DNA from: Thermoguttaceae bacterium
GTDB taxonomy: Bacteria > Planctomycetota > Planctomycetia > Pirellulales > Thermoguttaceae
Assembly (NCBI GenBank): GCA_017405595.1
Contig: JAFRAC010000005.1
Coordinates: 110,131-146,198 of the forward strand
Length of the DNA stretch: 36,068 nucleotides
Direction: 5' to 3'
Shown: piece by piece, positions 22,155 to 31,007 of the stretch
Position numbering within the stretch: position 1 is the stretch's first letter
Layout: every line of letters begins with the position of its first letter
Position numbers and translations under genes: made by a program
The notes under the pieces: model-generated
Told to the model about the DNA's origin: nothing
Seen by the model: only the letters and a program-made list of their open reading frames with translations
Databases searched by the model: none

Positions 22155-24875
22155 ATGTCATCGGCTCCGGAAGATGCCAACAAAACATCAGACAAAGAGG
22201 ATGGCAAGCTCAACGCCGACAAGATCGCAGCAGAAAATAACGCCGATGCCTCTTCTGCCGAAGAAGGGGGGTATCCCGGAAAGGCTGCTGCGCCCCGTCT
22301 GAGTTCCGCGCCGGTCGTTGATCCCCACCAGGGCAAAGAGCTTGGTTTTCTTGATCTTTTACAGATTGTCAAGCGTCATATTTTTCTCATTATTCTCATC
22401 GTTGCCGCGTCGATTGTTGCGGTAGGATACCGCTACACCAAAGCTCAGCGCCTTTATCGCTCGAACGCGATGATTCATATCTCGAAAAAAGATTCGGGAA
22501 TGGCCGGAGAAGGTTCTCGAAATACCGCCAAAGAAGAAGATTTTCTCAATACGATGATCGCGCTTTTACAGAGCGACGATGTTCTTCTTTCGACGTACAA
22601 TCAGATTGCCAACGATCAGGAAAAACGAAGGGGGGTTATTTACGAAGAGCTTCTTCGCGGCCCTGAGGCTTGGGGACAGTATGTCGTCGGCAACTTAAAG
22701 ATTCGGCTTGGCGGGGAAGGGGAAACCAAGAAGGCCAATGTTTTAAGTGTGTCGTATACGTCATCTTCTCCGAAAGAGGCTTTTATCGTCATTTCGACTC
22801 TTCTCGATCAGTTTCAGGTCTATTTCGAAAAACAGTATGCAAAGGCGTCCAGTGCGGTACAGCGGTCTCTGCAGGAAGGGATCAAGGATGTTACTGAGGG
22901 GATTGCCGATACCAATCAGCGTCTTGACGATTACCTGAGCCATTCGAGCGTGGCGTTGATCGGGGTACGCGAAAACAATCCCGTTTTAACCCGCATTCAA
23001 AGTCTCGAAGAGAAACTTGTCGACTTCGACTACCAGAAGATTCGCCTGCAGAATCGTTTGGACATGATCAACAACCGGATTGCCGGGCGCGACATCGATG
23101 AAATTCCCGAAGAGGAACTGATCGTGATTCTTGGCGCGGGGAACGAAAACATCAGCGGCGTCGGGCAGGAACAGTCCATTTCGACCATTACCGCTTTGGC
23201 GCGCGGCGGAGATATGGGTGAAACCCTGAACACGACCCTGCTCAAGCTTGATATTCAGCAGTCGGCGATTATGCTCAAAGAGATCGCCCGGTTGAAGGAG
23301 CAAAACATTGGGGAAGACAATCCTCAAATGAAAGCTCTCCGCAAGGGATATGAAGAGCTGATTGACTACCGTAAAGAACTGACGGGTTTGGAAGAGGCCG
23401 AGACGCTCAACAAAGTCGGTATTTTTACGTATCAGGAGTACATGCAAACGTACATCGATGTTCTCAAAGAGCAGATTAAGGCGATTGATGAACAGCGGAA
23501 ACTTTTGCAGGATTACATCGACGCTCAGGCCCCGGAAATCCAAAAGATCAATGATCACTTTCTTGACCTGGAAACAATCCGTTTTTCGATCGCTTCGCAG
23601 AAAGAGCTTCAGATGCAGCTTATCCGCAAGCTCGACCAGGTCAACATCATGAGCAAGTACGGCGGATACAAAATCGAAGTCGTTCTTCCTCCCCGTGAAC
23701 CTGCCTATCCCTTCTCACCGAATAAATTGAAATATGGTGTTCTGGCGCTTTTAATCGGCGGACTGACCGGTTTTGCGCTCGCATTCCTTCTCGACACAGT
23801 CGATACCACTTTCCGAACACCCGATGATGTCTCCACGGTTTTGGGGATTCACCTTTTAGCCCAAATGCCGGCGTTTACGATGACGCGCAAACAGAAAGCG
23901 GGACTGGCGACGTCCGAGACAAAACCGGGAACACCCATTCCGGATTTGTTTGCGTATCATTTTCCGGACTCTGTCCAGTGCGAAACATTTCGCGCCCTTC
24001 GTTCAAAGGTCTTTTTTAACGCACGCGTTCGCCCGAAGACGGTGATTTTCACAAGTCCCCATTCCGGCGACGGAAAAACGACTTTTGTTTCCTCGATGGC
24101 GATTATGCTTGCCGAGGCGGATAAAAAGGTCCTTTTGATCGATGGGGATATCCGAAAGCCCGATATCCACAAGAAATTCAATTTGAAAAATACCGAGGGT
24201 TTCGCCGAACTTCTGGCAGGAACCCATACCGAAGAACAAATTGTCCAGCCGACCGTTCTTAAGAATCTTTTTGTGATTTCCGCGGGGCTTTCGCGCAAGA
24301 ATCCTTCGGAACGCTACATTTCGGCTGATTTTGACCGGATTCTTGAAGAGCTCAAAGAGAAGTACGACTACATTTTGATCGATACTTCGCCTGTACTTTA
24401 TGTCTCGGATGTCTGCAATATTGCTGCAAAGACGGACGGGGTCATTTACATCTTCCGGATTCGCCGGAACGGACAGCCTGATGTGACTCAGGGCGTTCGG
24501 ATGATGACCGATGTCGGAGCGAATTTCCTCGGATGTGTGGTTAACTGCCACTTGAAACACCGTTTTTACGATCCGACGGCAACTTCGAAGAAGAAGTCAA
24601 CGTACGGTTACGGCTACGGATACGGCTACGGAGGTTACGGTTACGGACGCGGTCGTTACGGCTATGGACAGCGCGGTTACGGGTACGGTAATTCCGCCTA
24701 CGGCGGTTACGGCTACGGTGCCTCGGGCGGGTATGGTTACGGCAGTTCGGGCGGCTACGGTTACGGTACCTACGGCAAAGATTACGGGGGCTACGGAGAG
24801 AGCAGCGGGGAAAACAGTGCGGAGCCCGACACTCCCGAAGAAGCTTCCGGCGGCCAGGGGACTTCGGCGAGCTGA
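22155..24875 (+). CDS. Wzc-type polysaccharide co-polymerase / bacterial tyrosine kinase
   Basis: 906 aa, inner membrane. Start ATG 22155 with GGAG 8 nt upstream. Order: cytoplasmic acidic N-terminus (1-75), TM1 about 76-93 (HIFLIILIVAASIVAV), a large periplasmic Wzz-like coiled-coil region to about 520, TM2 about 525-545, then a cytoplasmic BY-kinase domain. This has Walker A SGDGKTT (Lys641), Walker A' LLIDGDIRKPD (Asp663, Asp665) and Walker B YILIDTSP (Asp743). These enzymes autophosphorylate a C-terminal tyrosine cluster and control polysaccharide chain length and export. Here the cluster is an extreme YG repeat at residues 817-880. No wza, wzx or wzy gene is nearby; the following gene is an unusual pseudo-caspase. 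Confidence 0.9.
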   Translation: MSSAPEDANKTSDKEDGKLNADKIAAENNADASSAEEGGYPGKAAAPRLSSAPVVDPHQGKELGFLDLLQIVKRHIFLIILIVAASIVAVGYRYTKAQRLYRSNAMIHISKKDSGMAGEGSRNTAKEEDFLNTMIALLQSDDVLLSTYNQIANDQEKRRGVIYEELLRGPEAWGQYVVGNLKIRLGGEGETKKANVLSVSYTSSSPKEAFIVISTLLDQFQVYFEKQYAKASSAVQRSLQEGIKDVTEGIADTNQRLDDYLSHSSVALIGVRENNPVLTRIQSLEEKLVDFDYQKIRLQNRLDMINNRIAGRDIDEIPEEELIVILGAGNENISGVGQEQSISTITALARGGDMGETLNTTLLKLDIQQSAIMLKEIARLKEQNIGEDNPQMKALRKGYEELIDYRKELTGLEEAETLNKVGIFTYQEYMQTYIDVLKEQIKAIDEQRKLLQDYIDAQAPEIQKINDHFLDLETIRFSIASQKELQMQLIRKLDQVNIMSKYGGYKIEVVLPPREPAYPFSPNKLKYGVLALLIGGLTGFALAFLLDTVDTTFRTPDDVSTVLGIHLLAQMPAFTMTRKQKAGLATSETKPGTPIPDLFAYHFPDSVQCETFRALRSKVFFNARVRPKTVIFTSPHSGDGKTTFVSSMAIMLAEADKKVLLIDGDIRKPDIHKKFNLKNTEGFAELLAGTHTEEQIVQPTVLKNLFVISAGLSRKNPSERYISADFDRILEELKEKYDYILIDTSPVLYVSDVCNIAAKTDGVIYIFRIRRNGQPDVTQGVRMMTDVGANFLGCVVNCHLKHRFYDPTATSKKKSTYGYGYGYGYGGYGYGRGRYGYGQRGYGYGNSAYGGYGYGASGGYGYGSSGGYGYGTYGKDYGGYGESSGENSAEPDTPEEASGGQGTSAS
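24603..24794 (+). repeat. Tyr-Gly repeat tract encoding the kinase tail
   Basis: Codons TAC/TAT and GGN alternate in blocks such as YGYG, GGYGYG and SGGYGYG. There are 21 Tyr in 64 residues (817-880), nearly every Tyr followed by Gly. Codon choice is TAC-heavy and the DNA is made of short imperfect GGNTACGG units, so it may change length by slippage or recombination. Confidence 0.85.
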
Positions 24876-24972
24876 TCGTACGCGGCTTGGCGGAACACCT
24901 TTTTCATTCCCCCTTTTTCCGCAGAAAGAGCGGGGTTACTCAGTGCTTCGGCGATGTCCGGCAGGGGGTCTC

Positions 24973-26478
24973 ATGAAGGGATTGTTTTTTCTCTTTTCGT
25001 TGGCGGTTTGTCTCTTAACACGCAACCTATCGGCGCAAGTTCTTTATGTTGCGGCGGCAGGCGATCTGCGCGATGAAGCCTACGCCGAGGAGTTTCGCTC
25101 GGCGGTGACTTTTTTTACATCCCTCTTTGTCGAGAATCTCCCTTCCGAAAATCTTTCGGTCTACAATGCTCCCGGTTCCGTATGGACCGGTGAGGATATT
25201 CTGACGAGTGACCGCCCTTTCGAAACGCTGAAAACGGCGATCGCTGATTGTCCGGCTCAAGGAGAAGACGGCATTCTCGTTTTTTGGATCGGAAGAGGGG
25301 CTCTGGTTAAAGACGAGTTTTTCTTTTTCGAAAGAGAGCCAAAACCTTTTCAGGAAAAGGGACGGGAAATTGTGGCTGAGGACGATGACTCCGGTGACGG
25401 GTCTCTCGCCGAGACGGAAGGGGAAGTGCTTGATCATGATGAGGGGGCAGAAACCGAATCCGCAGCGCCGGAGACGGATGCCGATCAGACTCTGTCCGAA
25501 ATGGCTGAACCGAATCAAGAGAACGCCAATGGAAAGGAGAAACTTGCCGAAAGACGGATTCCCCGGAGTGAGTTGGTTTTGGCTCTCAAAGAGAAGAAGG
25601 TTCGCTTTACAGGCCTTATTACCGATTCGAGCCGGCAATTTAAACGGGGAAATCCTGAAAAGAATACACGTTATACGCCGAATACCGAAGAGATTACATC
25701 GCTCATGTCGAGCCTTTTTTTTGAAACGCGCGGTTTTCTGGATTTTAACTCCTGCCGCCGAAATCAGACCTCGCTTTTGGTCGGTTATTACGGGAGTCTC
25801 ATGGTTGAGGCGATGGGAGAATTTCTCGAAACCGACAACGGTAAATATGTCCGCTGGACCGAAACCGTTGATGCTGTCAACGCGCTGATGCGCGACCGCG
25901 CCCGCCCGCATAAGCAGAAGATTGATCTGTTTTCGGTTCCCAAAGAACCGCGCCGTAATCCTCCTCCTCCGCCCCCGCCGCCGGGATTTCCGGCCGTCGA
26001 ACATCCCCATCGTTCGGCAGAGTTGTGGCGGGACGACTGGAATGAGATTGCCCGGGATATTCAGGCACGACTGGAGCGAGGGCGGGAAGAGAGATATCCG
26101 GTGGATTACGAAGACGCGCCTTCGCGTTTTCGTTCTTCCCTTTGGTCGCCCCCCCGTTATTATCCCGAAAGAGGCGATTTGCTTATCGGGATTAACGGAC
26201 AGAGGATTATGAACTACGAGCAGTACTTGGACGCGATTCAGCAGTCACCGGAGGTGATTTACCTCACCGTTATCGATCACCGTACGGGGATTGTCTACGA
26301 AATGAGAACGGTCATGGGACCGCCGGGACCTCCGGTACGGTTAGGTTTGGCGGTCGTCGAAGACCCTTGGGGAGGGGTGCGCGTTACAAACACGATTCTC
26401 GGTTCTCCCGCCGCACACTGTCAGTATCTGATCGGTTACAGGCGCTGGCGTTACGCTCCGTTTGTTCGGCGGGACTAA
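24973..26478 (+). CDS. Secreted caspase-fold pseudo-protease with PDZ-like domain (501 aa)
   Basis: ATG 24973, with AGGGGG about 5 nt upstream, gives a signal peptide (MKGLFFLFSLAVCLL...SAQ); the frame is open upstream only across the end of the kinase gene. Residues 22-290 follow the layout of planctomycete caspase-like (C14) proteins: VLYVAAAGDLRD, GILVFWIGRG (107-109, where active enzymes have G-H-G), an acidic insertion (about 128-190), PRSELVLALKEK, then LITDSS (217-220, where active enzymes have D-S-C), and RGFLDFNSC. So both catalytic His and Cys are replaced (Arg108, Ser220). A polyproline stretch precedes a PDZ-like C-terminus (DLLIGINGQRIMNYEQYLDAI). Probably a binding or scaffold protein; adjacency to the kinase suggests envelope function. 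Family call is by motif order only. Confidence 0.6.
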   Translation: MKGLFFLFSLAVCLLTRNLSAQVLYVAAAGDLRDEAYAEEFRSAVTFFTSLFVENLPSENLSVYNAPGSVWTGEDILTSDRPFETLKTAIADCPAQGEDGILVFWIGRGALVKDEFFFFEREPKPFQEKGREIVAEDDDSGDGSLAETEGEVLDHDEGAETESAAPETDADQTLSEMAEPNQENANGKEKLAERRIPRSELVLALKEKKVRFTGLITDSSRQFKRGNPEKNTRYTPNTEEITSLMSSLFFETRGFLDFNSCRRNQTSLLVGYYGSLMVEAMGEFLETDNGKYVRWTETVDAVNALMRDRARPHKQKIDLFSVPKEPRRNPPPPPPPPGFPAVEHPHRSAELWRDDWNEIARDIQARLERGREERYPVDYEDAPSRFRSSLWSPPRYYPERGDLLIGINGQRIMNYEQYLDAIQQSPEVIYLTVIDHRTGIVYEMRTVMGPPGPPVRLGLAVVEDPWGGVRVTNTILGSPAAHCQYLIGYRRWRYAPFVRRD

Positions 26479-26581
26479 CCGAACGGCGGGTTTTTCTCTT
26501 GAATAGCCCGTAAAGAGACCGACGCCTCTGCGAAAGTTGTGGAATGCGGCATTTTCCCGGTTTTCGGAGAGCAGAAACAAT

Positions 26582-26617
26582 GAGGGAAGAGGGGAGTTTT
26601 TTCTCCCCTCTTTCCTC
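26582..26617. terminator. Bidirectional terminator between convergent genes
   Basis: A 15-bp stem (26582-26596 with 26603-26617, one G-T pair) around a T6 loop. It lies between the ends of the pseudo-caspase gene (+) and the galactosidase gene (-), so it can serve both. Confidence 0.65.
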
Positions 26618-26638
26618 TTATCCGGTCTGATCCTGTCC

Positions 26639-28744
26639 CTATTCTTCGATTTCCTTGTAGAAGATCAGTTCAAAGGAACGCGGTTCAAGGTTCAGGTGCC
26701 AGTCCGCGAGATTCTTGCCTTTCATGAGCGTCGTGGTTCCGTTATAGGTTTCCACCTCGTACATTTTCTTTCTGTTAAGATGGTGGAGATGGAAAGTTCG
26801 CTCGGCGTCAGGCGCTTCGCCGCGGCGGAAGGCAATCGCGAATCCCTCTTTCTTTTCGTCGTCGAACAGCTGCCATGCACACCAGACATTATTTTGCGCA
26901 TCGGTGTTCGGAGTGAGCTGGTAGAAGTCACCCATCGAAAGCTTATTCATTCTCGCGGCGGTTTCAAAGACCTTTTTCAGCCATGCGGTCTCTTCGGAAG
27001 TGAAGGGGCGTTTGACAATCCCGCCGTTAAAATCGGTCGGCGTAAAGACATTTCCTGACGAAATCACACTCATCACGCCGTAGTCGTCGCCAATCGCGGC
27101 ACAGTTCGTCTCTCCCCCCTGGAACGGAAGGTAGGGAAGTGTGTTGTGCGTGGCGTTTTGTCCCAAAATGAAAGCCGTGTCGTTTTCCTTAGGTCCGATG
27201 AAATAATCGCTTCGGCAGTAAGTGTGCGCTCTCGAAATCATTTCCATATCGAGACGGCGCCCGCCTGAGGCGCAGTTTTCCTGCAGCAAACCGGGAAATT
27301 CCTGACGCATTCCGTCGAGGAAAGCGTAAAGACCCGTGATATGTCTCGCTTCGGCGAGACCGACACGGTCCGGATTTTCGGTGTCGATACTGTTCCATAT
27401 CCCCTGCGGGTCCATATTGAAGTCTTGACGGTAGGTGTCGATCTTGTTTTCGCGCATAAAACCGTAAATGGTCTTTTGAATGTACGCGAGCGCATCGGGA
27501 TTTCCGAAGTCGAGCAGGTTCCCATGAACATATTCAGGATGTTCTTTGAGAATCGGGGCGTTCGATTCCGCCTGGACCCGTTCCGGCTCGAACCAGAGGA
27601 GGAATTTCATTCCCGCGCTGTGAACCGCGTCGACAGCGGGCAGAAGCGTTCCTGCCGGGTGAGTGGTTGTATTTACAATCCAGTTGCCGGCGTTCGCCCA
27701 CCACTCTGAGCCGCAGTTTGGGTATGGGTCCGCCTCGTGAGGATTTCCGTACCAGCCGGCATCGACCCAAAAGGTATCGAACGGCATTTTGTTCTCAACC
27801 GCATAGCTGAGTATGTCGAGCATCATTTCGGGCGTTTTGTTTCCCCCCCCGGCCGTGATTGCCATGATCGGAGGAATGACGTTCCCGTCGGCGCCGCGGG
27901 GCGATTTGAACTTGATCATGAACTCATGCACCATTGTTCGAAACCGCATTTCATTCTGATTGGAAGTGAAAAGTGCGATGGACGGCTGCCGGATTTCCTC
28001 TCCCGGAGCTAGCCGAAAATGGGTATTCAGCATCCCGGCGGCGATTTCGACGGCATCCCCCTTGTTTGTAAACGAGGCTTTCCATGAACCTGTCCAGCCG
28101 ATCGCCAGCATACAGCGGTAATGTTCCGAAACCGGATCGTCGAGCGTCCACTCGATAAAAGGGAAATAATAGCTGCTTGAGCGGCCGCTTTCGGTTTGCA
28201 GCGTTTCGGTTTGACCCGCGGGAATGACGAAATGGTTCGGGGTGAAGTCGTTCGGATTACAGAGAGAACCGCCGACAACGTCGAGGAACAGGTCTCGGTC
28301 CGAGACCGGAAGCGAGACGGTTGTGCCAAGCGACATAAAGTTTTCCACGAGTCCTGTTTCCTCGTCCGGCGAAAGATTTGCCAGCCGGACGGTGTACTCA
28401 AAAGCAGGGTAATTTTTGTATAACTTATAGTCGAGGCGAATCTGAAGCTTCCCGTCGCGGGCAAGGTAGACAACGTTCTTTTGAGTGTACTCGCTGTTTC
28501 CCCCCGCCGGAGCGACCGAGCAGGTAAATGTTTCCGGCGAGAAGGGGACCCCGTCGTAGAGAAAACTCAGTTCGTTAAATGCGGGATAGGAGGTCGTCCC
28601 GGCCATTTCGGCGGAATCGAGCCGTGCAGCAGCTCCCATCCCCGCCACGACGAGGAAAAGAAGTCCGAGAAGGAGAACCCGGAAAGGGGAAAAAAATCTT
28701 TTTTGCCGGAGGCTTAAGACGGAAGGATCACTTTTTTTCATCAT
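26639..28744 (-). CDS. GH36-type alpha-galactosidase, copy 1 (701 aa)
   Basis: Exo-glycosidase of the GH36/GH-D clan that removes terminal alpha-galactose from raffinose-type sugars or galactomannan. An N-terminal hydrophobic segment (FRVLLLGLLFLVVAGMGAAA, ~21-40) exports it. A beta-sandwich region follows, then the (beta/alpha)8 barrel: FWVDAGWYG (325-333), LLWFEPERV, nucleophile Asp441 in YRQDFN, and the acid/base region CASGGRRLDMEM then YCRSDYF (Asp513). A C-terminal beta domain ends the protein. The start is one of two adjacent ATGs (28744 or 28741) after AAAGGA. It is the last gene before the terminator and 103 bp after its paralogue. The substrate specificity is inferred. Confidence 0.88.
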   Translation of the reverse strand: MMKKSDPSVLSLRQKRFFSPFRVLLLGLLFLVVAGMGAAARLDSAEMAGTTSYPAFNELSFLYDGVPFSPETFTCSVAPAGGNSEYTQKNVVYLARDGKLQIRLDYKLYKNYPAFEYTVRLANLSPDEETGLVENFMSLGTTVSLPVSDRDLFLDVVGGSLCNPNDFTPNHFVIPAGQTETLQTESGRSSSYYFPFIEWTLDDPVSEHYRCMLAIGWTGSWKASFTNKGDAVEIAAGMLNTHFRLAPGEEIRQPSIALFTSNQNEMRFRTMVHEFMIKFKSPRGADGNVIPPIMAITAGGGNKTPEMMLDILSYAVENKMPFDTFWVDAGWYGNPHEADPYPNCGSEWWANAGNWIVNTTTHPAGTLLPAVDAVHSAGMKFLLWFEPERVQAESNAPILKEHPEYVHGNLLDFGNPDALAYIQKTIYGFMRENKIDTYRQDFNMDPQGIWNSIDTENPDRVGLAEARHITGLYAFLDGMRQEFPGLLQENCASGGRRLDMEMISRAHTYCRSDYFIGPKENDTAFILGQNATHNTLPYLPFQGGETNCAAIGDDYGVMSVISSGNVFTPTDFNGGIVKRPFTSEETAWLKKVFETAARMNKLSMGDFYQLTPNTDAQNNVWCAWQLFDDEKKEGFAIAFRRGEAPDAERTFHLHHLNRKKMYEVETYNGTTTLMKGKNLADWHLNLEPRSFELIFYKEIEE

Positions 28745-28847
28745 CGGTTCCTTTCAGCTAAGATTGACTTGGCTAGGATGGATTTCGCAACAAATGGATC
28801 TCATTCATCGGTAGGAATAACGGGTCGGGAATGAAAGTGGACGTTTT

Positions 28848-30926
28848 TTACCGTTCCTTGAAGAACAGAAGGGCGAAAGACCGCGGTTCAAGATGAAGCT
28901 GCCATTCGGCGAGTTCCTTTCCTTTCATTTCGGACCTAACGCCGTTGTACGCTTCGACTTCATAGACCTTGTCTGGGTCGATTTGGCGCAGCTCGAACGT
29001 GTGTTCAGCGTCCGGCGCTTCAGCGCGCCGAAACGCGATGGCGAAACCTTCCTTTTTTTGAGGGTCGAACAGCTGCCAGGCACACCAGACGTTGTTTTCT
29101 GTTCCGGTGTTCGGTGTCAGCTGGTAAAAATCGCCCATGTAAAGTTTGTTCATCCTTGCGGCGATGTCGAACATCTTTTTGAACCATGCGGTTTCGTCTG
29201 GCGTGAAGGGGCGCCGGATAACACCGCCGTCAAAATCGCTCGGTGTGAACACATTTCCGGACGAAAGAACGCTCATCATTCCGTACTCATCTCCGACGGT
29301 AACGCAGTTGCTTTCCCCTCCTTGAAAGGGAAGATAGGGAAGCGTATTGTGTGTGGCGTTCTGCCCCATAATGAACGCCGAATCGTCTTCTTTGGGGAAG
29401 ATAAAATAGTCGCTTCGGCAGTAGGAGTGCGCGCGGGAAATCATTTCCATATCGAGTCGGCGTCCTCCGCCGGCGCAATTCTCCTGAAGCAAACCGGGAA
29501 ACTCCCTGCGCATATTATCAAGAAACTCATAAAGTCCCGAGATATGTTTCGCCTCGGCAAGTCCGGTTCGGTCGGGGTTTTTGGCGTCGATCGAGTCCCA
29601 AACCGGCTGAGGAGGTATGTTAAAGTCTTCTCTGTAAATGTCGACCCGGTTACTGCGCATCAGATCGAATACGGCGTTCTGAATCAGGGCCAGGGCCTCG
29701 GGATTCCCGAAGTCGAACAGATGACCGTTAATATATTCGGGGTGTTCTTTGAGTACAGCCGCGTCCGAATCCGGATGAACCCGTTCCGGTTCGAACCAGA
29801 GGAGGAATTTCATTCCCGCTTGATGCGCCGCATTGGCGATAGGCAGAAGGGTGCCTGTCGGGTGAGTTACTGTGTTGACGATCCAATTGCCAACGTTTGA
29901 CCACCAGTCGGGACCGCAATTCGGATACGGATCCGTTTCATGGGGTTTTCCGTGCCAGCCGGCATCGACCCAGAAAGTGTCGAACGGCAACTTGTTTTCG
30001 ACAGAGTAATCGATGATGGCGCGTGCCATTTCAGGTGTTTTGTTCCCCCCGCCAGATCCCAACGCCATGATTGGCGGGATGACGTTCCCTTCGGTGTCTC
30101 GCGGTGATTTGACATTTACCATAAAACGATGGACCATCGTGCGGAAATCCTGTTCACCCATGTCCGACAGAAACAGCGCCACGGAGGGTTGGCGTACCGA
30201 TTCCTTCGGAGCCAGACGAAAATGCGTTTTTACCATTCCCGCCGTAATTTCGACGGCGTCGCTTTTATTCGTAAACGAGGCTGTCCAAGAACCGGTCCAC
30301 CCGATCGCCAGCATACAGTGGTAGTTTTCCGAAATCGGGCCGTCGAGAGTCCATTCCAGAAAAGGAAAATAGTCGTTGCTCGAGCGTCCGCAATCGGTGA
30401 GGAACGATTCGGTTTTGCCGGGTTCAACCGTGAAACGTTTCGGGGTAAAATCACTCGGCACGCAGGTCGAGCCGGTAACGGCATCGAGGATCAGATTGCG
30501 GTTCCGGACAGGAAACGGAATGGAAGTGTGTATCGCGTTAAAATTTTCGACCAGCCCGGTTTCTTCCGTTTCGGAAAGATTTGCCAGCCAGACGGTGTAC
30601 TCAAAAACAGGGTAATTTTTGTATAACTTATAGTCGACGCGAATCTGAAGTTTCCCGTCGCGGGCAAGGTAGACAACGTTCTTTTGAGTGTACTCACTGT
30701 TTTCCCCCGCCGGAGTGACCGAGCAGGTAAATGTTTCCGGCGAAAAGAGAACCCCGTCGTAGAGAAAACTCAGTTCGTTAAACGCGGGATAGAACGAGGG
30801 TTCCGCGGCCTGCAAGGGGGAAGGGATGAATGAGAAAATCGCGGTCAAAATGAGACACCCCGCAGCGCAAAACCGAAACAGGACGATTTCCCATGTTGCT
30901 GAGAGCAAAGAGGTTTCCTTTTTCAT
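28848..30926 (-). CDS. GH36-type alpha-galactosidase, copy 2 (692 aa)
   Basis: Paralogue of the following gene with the same layout: exported N-terminus (CLILTAIFSFIPSPLQAAEP), sandwich domain, barrel with FWVDAGWHG (318-326), LLWFEPERV, nucleophile Asp434 in YREDFN, and Asp506 in YCRSDYF after CAGGGRRLDMEM. The start at ATG 30926 has AAAGGA 6 nt upstream. The two proteins differ clearly in the sandwich loops. Yet the ~210 bp coding for residues about 43-115 are close to 95 % identical in DNA, which suggests gene conversion. The pair may split work between different galactosides or linkages. Transcribed from the gdpD side. Confidence 0.88.
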   Translation of the reverse strand: MKKETSLLSATWEIVLFRFCAAGCLILTAIFSFIPSPLQAAEPSFYPAFNELSFLYDGVLFSPETFTCSVTPAGENSEYTQKNVVYLARDGKLQIRVDYKLYKNYPVFEYTVWLANLSETEETGLVENFNAIHTSIPFPVRNRNLILDAVTGSTCVPSDFTPKRFTVEPGKTESFLTDCGRSSNDYFPFLEWTLDGPISENYHCMLAIGWTGSWTASFTNKSDAVEITAGMVKTHFRLAPKESVRQPSVALFLSDMGEQDFRTMVHRFMVNVKSPRDTEGNVIPPIMALGSGGGNKTPEMARAIIDYSVENKLPFDTFWVDAGWHGKPHETDPYPNCGPDWWSNVGNWIVNTVTHPTGTLLPIANAAHQAGMKFLLWFEPERVHPDSDAAVLKEHPEYINGHLFDFGNPEALALIQNAVFDLMRSNRVDIYREDFNIPPQPVWDSIDAKNPDRTGLAEAKHISGLYEFLDNMRREFPGLLQENCAGGGRRLDMEMISRAHSYCRSDYFIFPKEDDSAFIMGQNATHNTLPYLPFQGGESNCVTVGDEYGMMSVLSSGNVFTPSDFDGGVIRRPFTPDETAWFKKMFDIAARMNKLYMGDFYQLTPNTGTENNVWCAWQLFDPQKKEGFAIAFRRAEAPDAEHTFELRQIDPDKVYEVEAYNGVRSEMKGKELAEWQLHLEPRSFALLFFKER

Positions 30927-31007
30927 AATCGTTCCTTTCGGTTTAGAGGATATGGTGATGTGACGAAGAATAACGTCTATTCAGGCTTGCGGGGTTTGTG
31001 ATGGCCG

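Noticed and set aside
24603..24794. Short repeats resembling a CRISPR or tandem-repeat array
   Set aside because: The repeats are codon-level Tyr-Gly repeats in frame within a kinase gene; there are no constant-length spacers.
24664..24972. Extension of the pseudo-caspase gene back into the kinase tail
   Set aside because: It is only the Tyr-Gly repeat read in another frame (Thr/Val/Ala-rich); ATG 24973 has a ribosome site and signal peptide.
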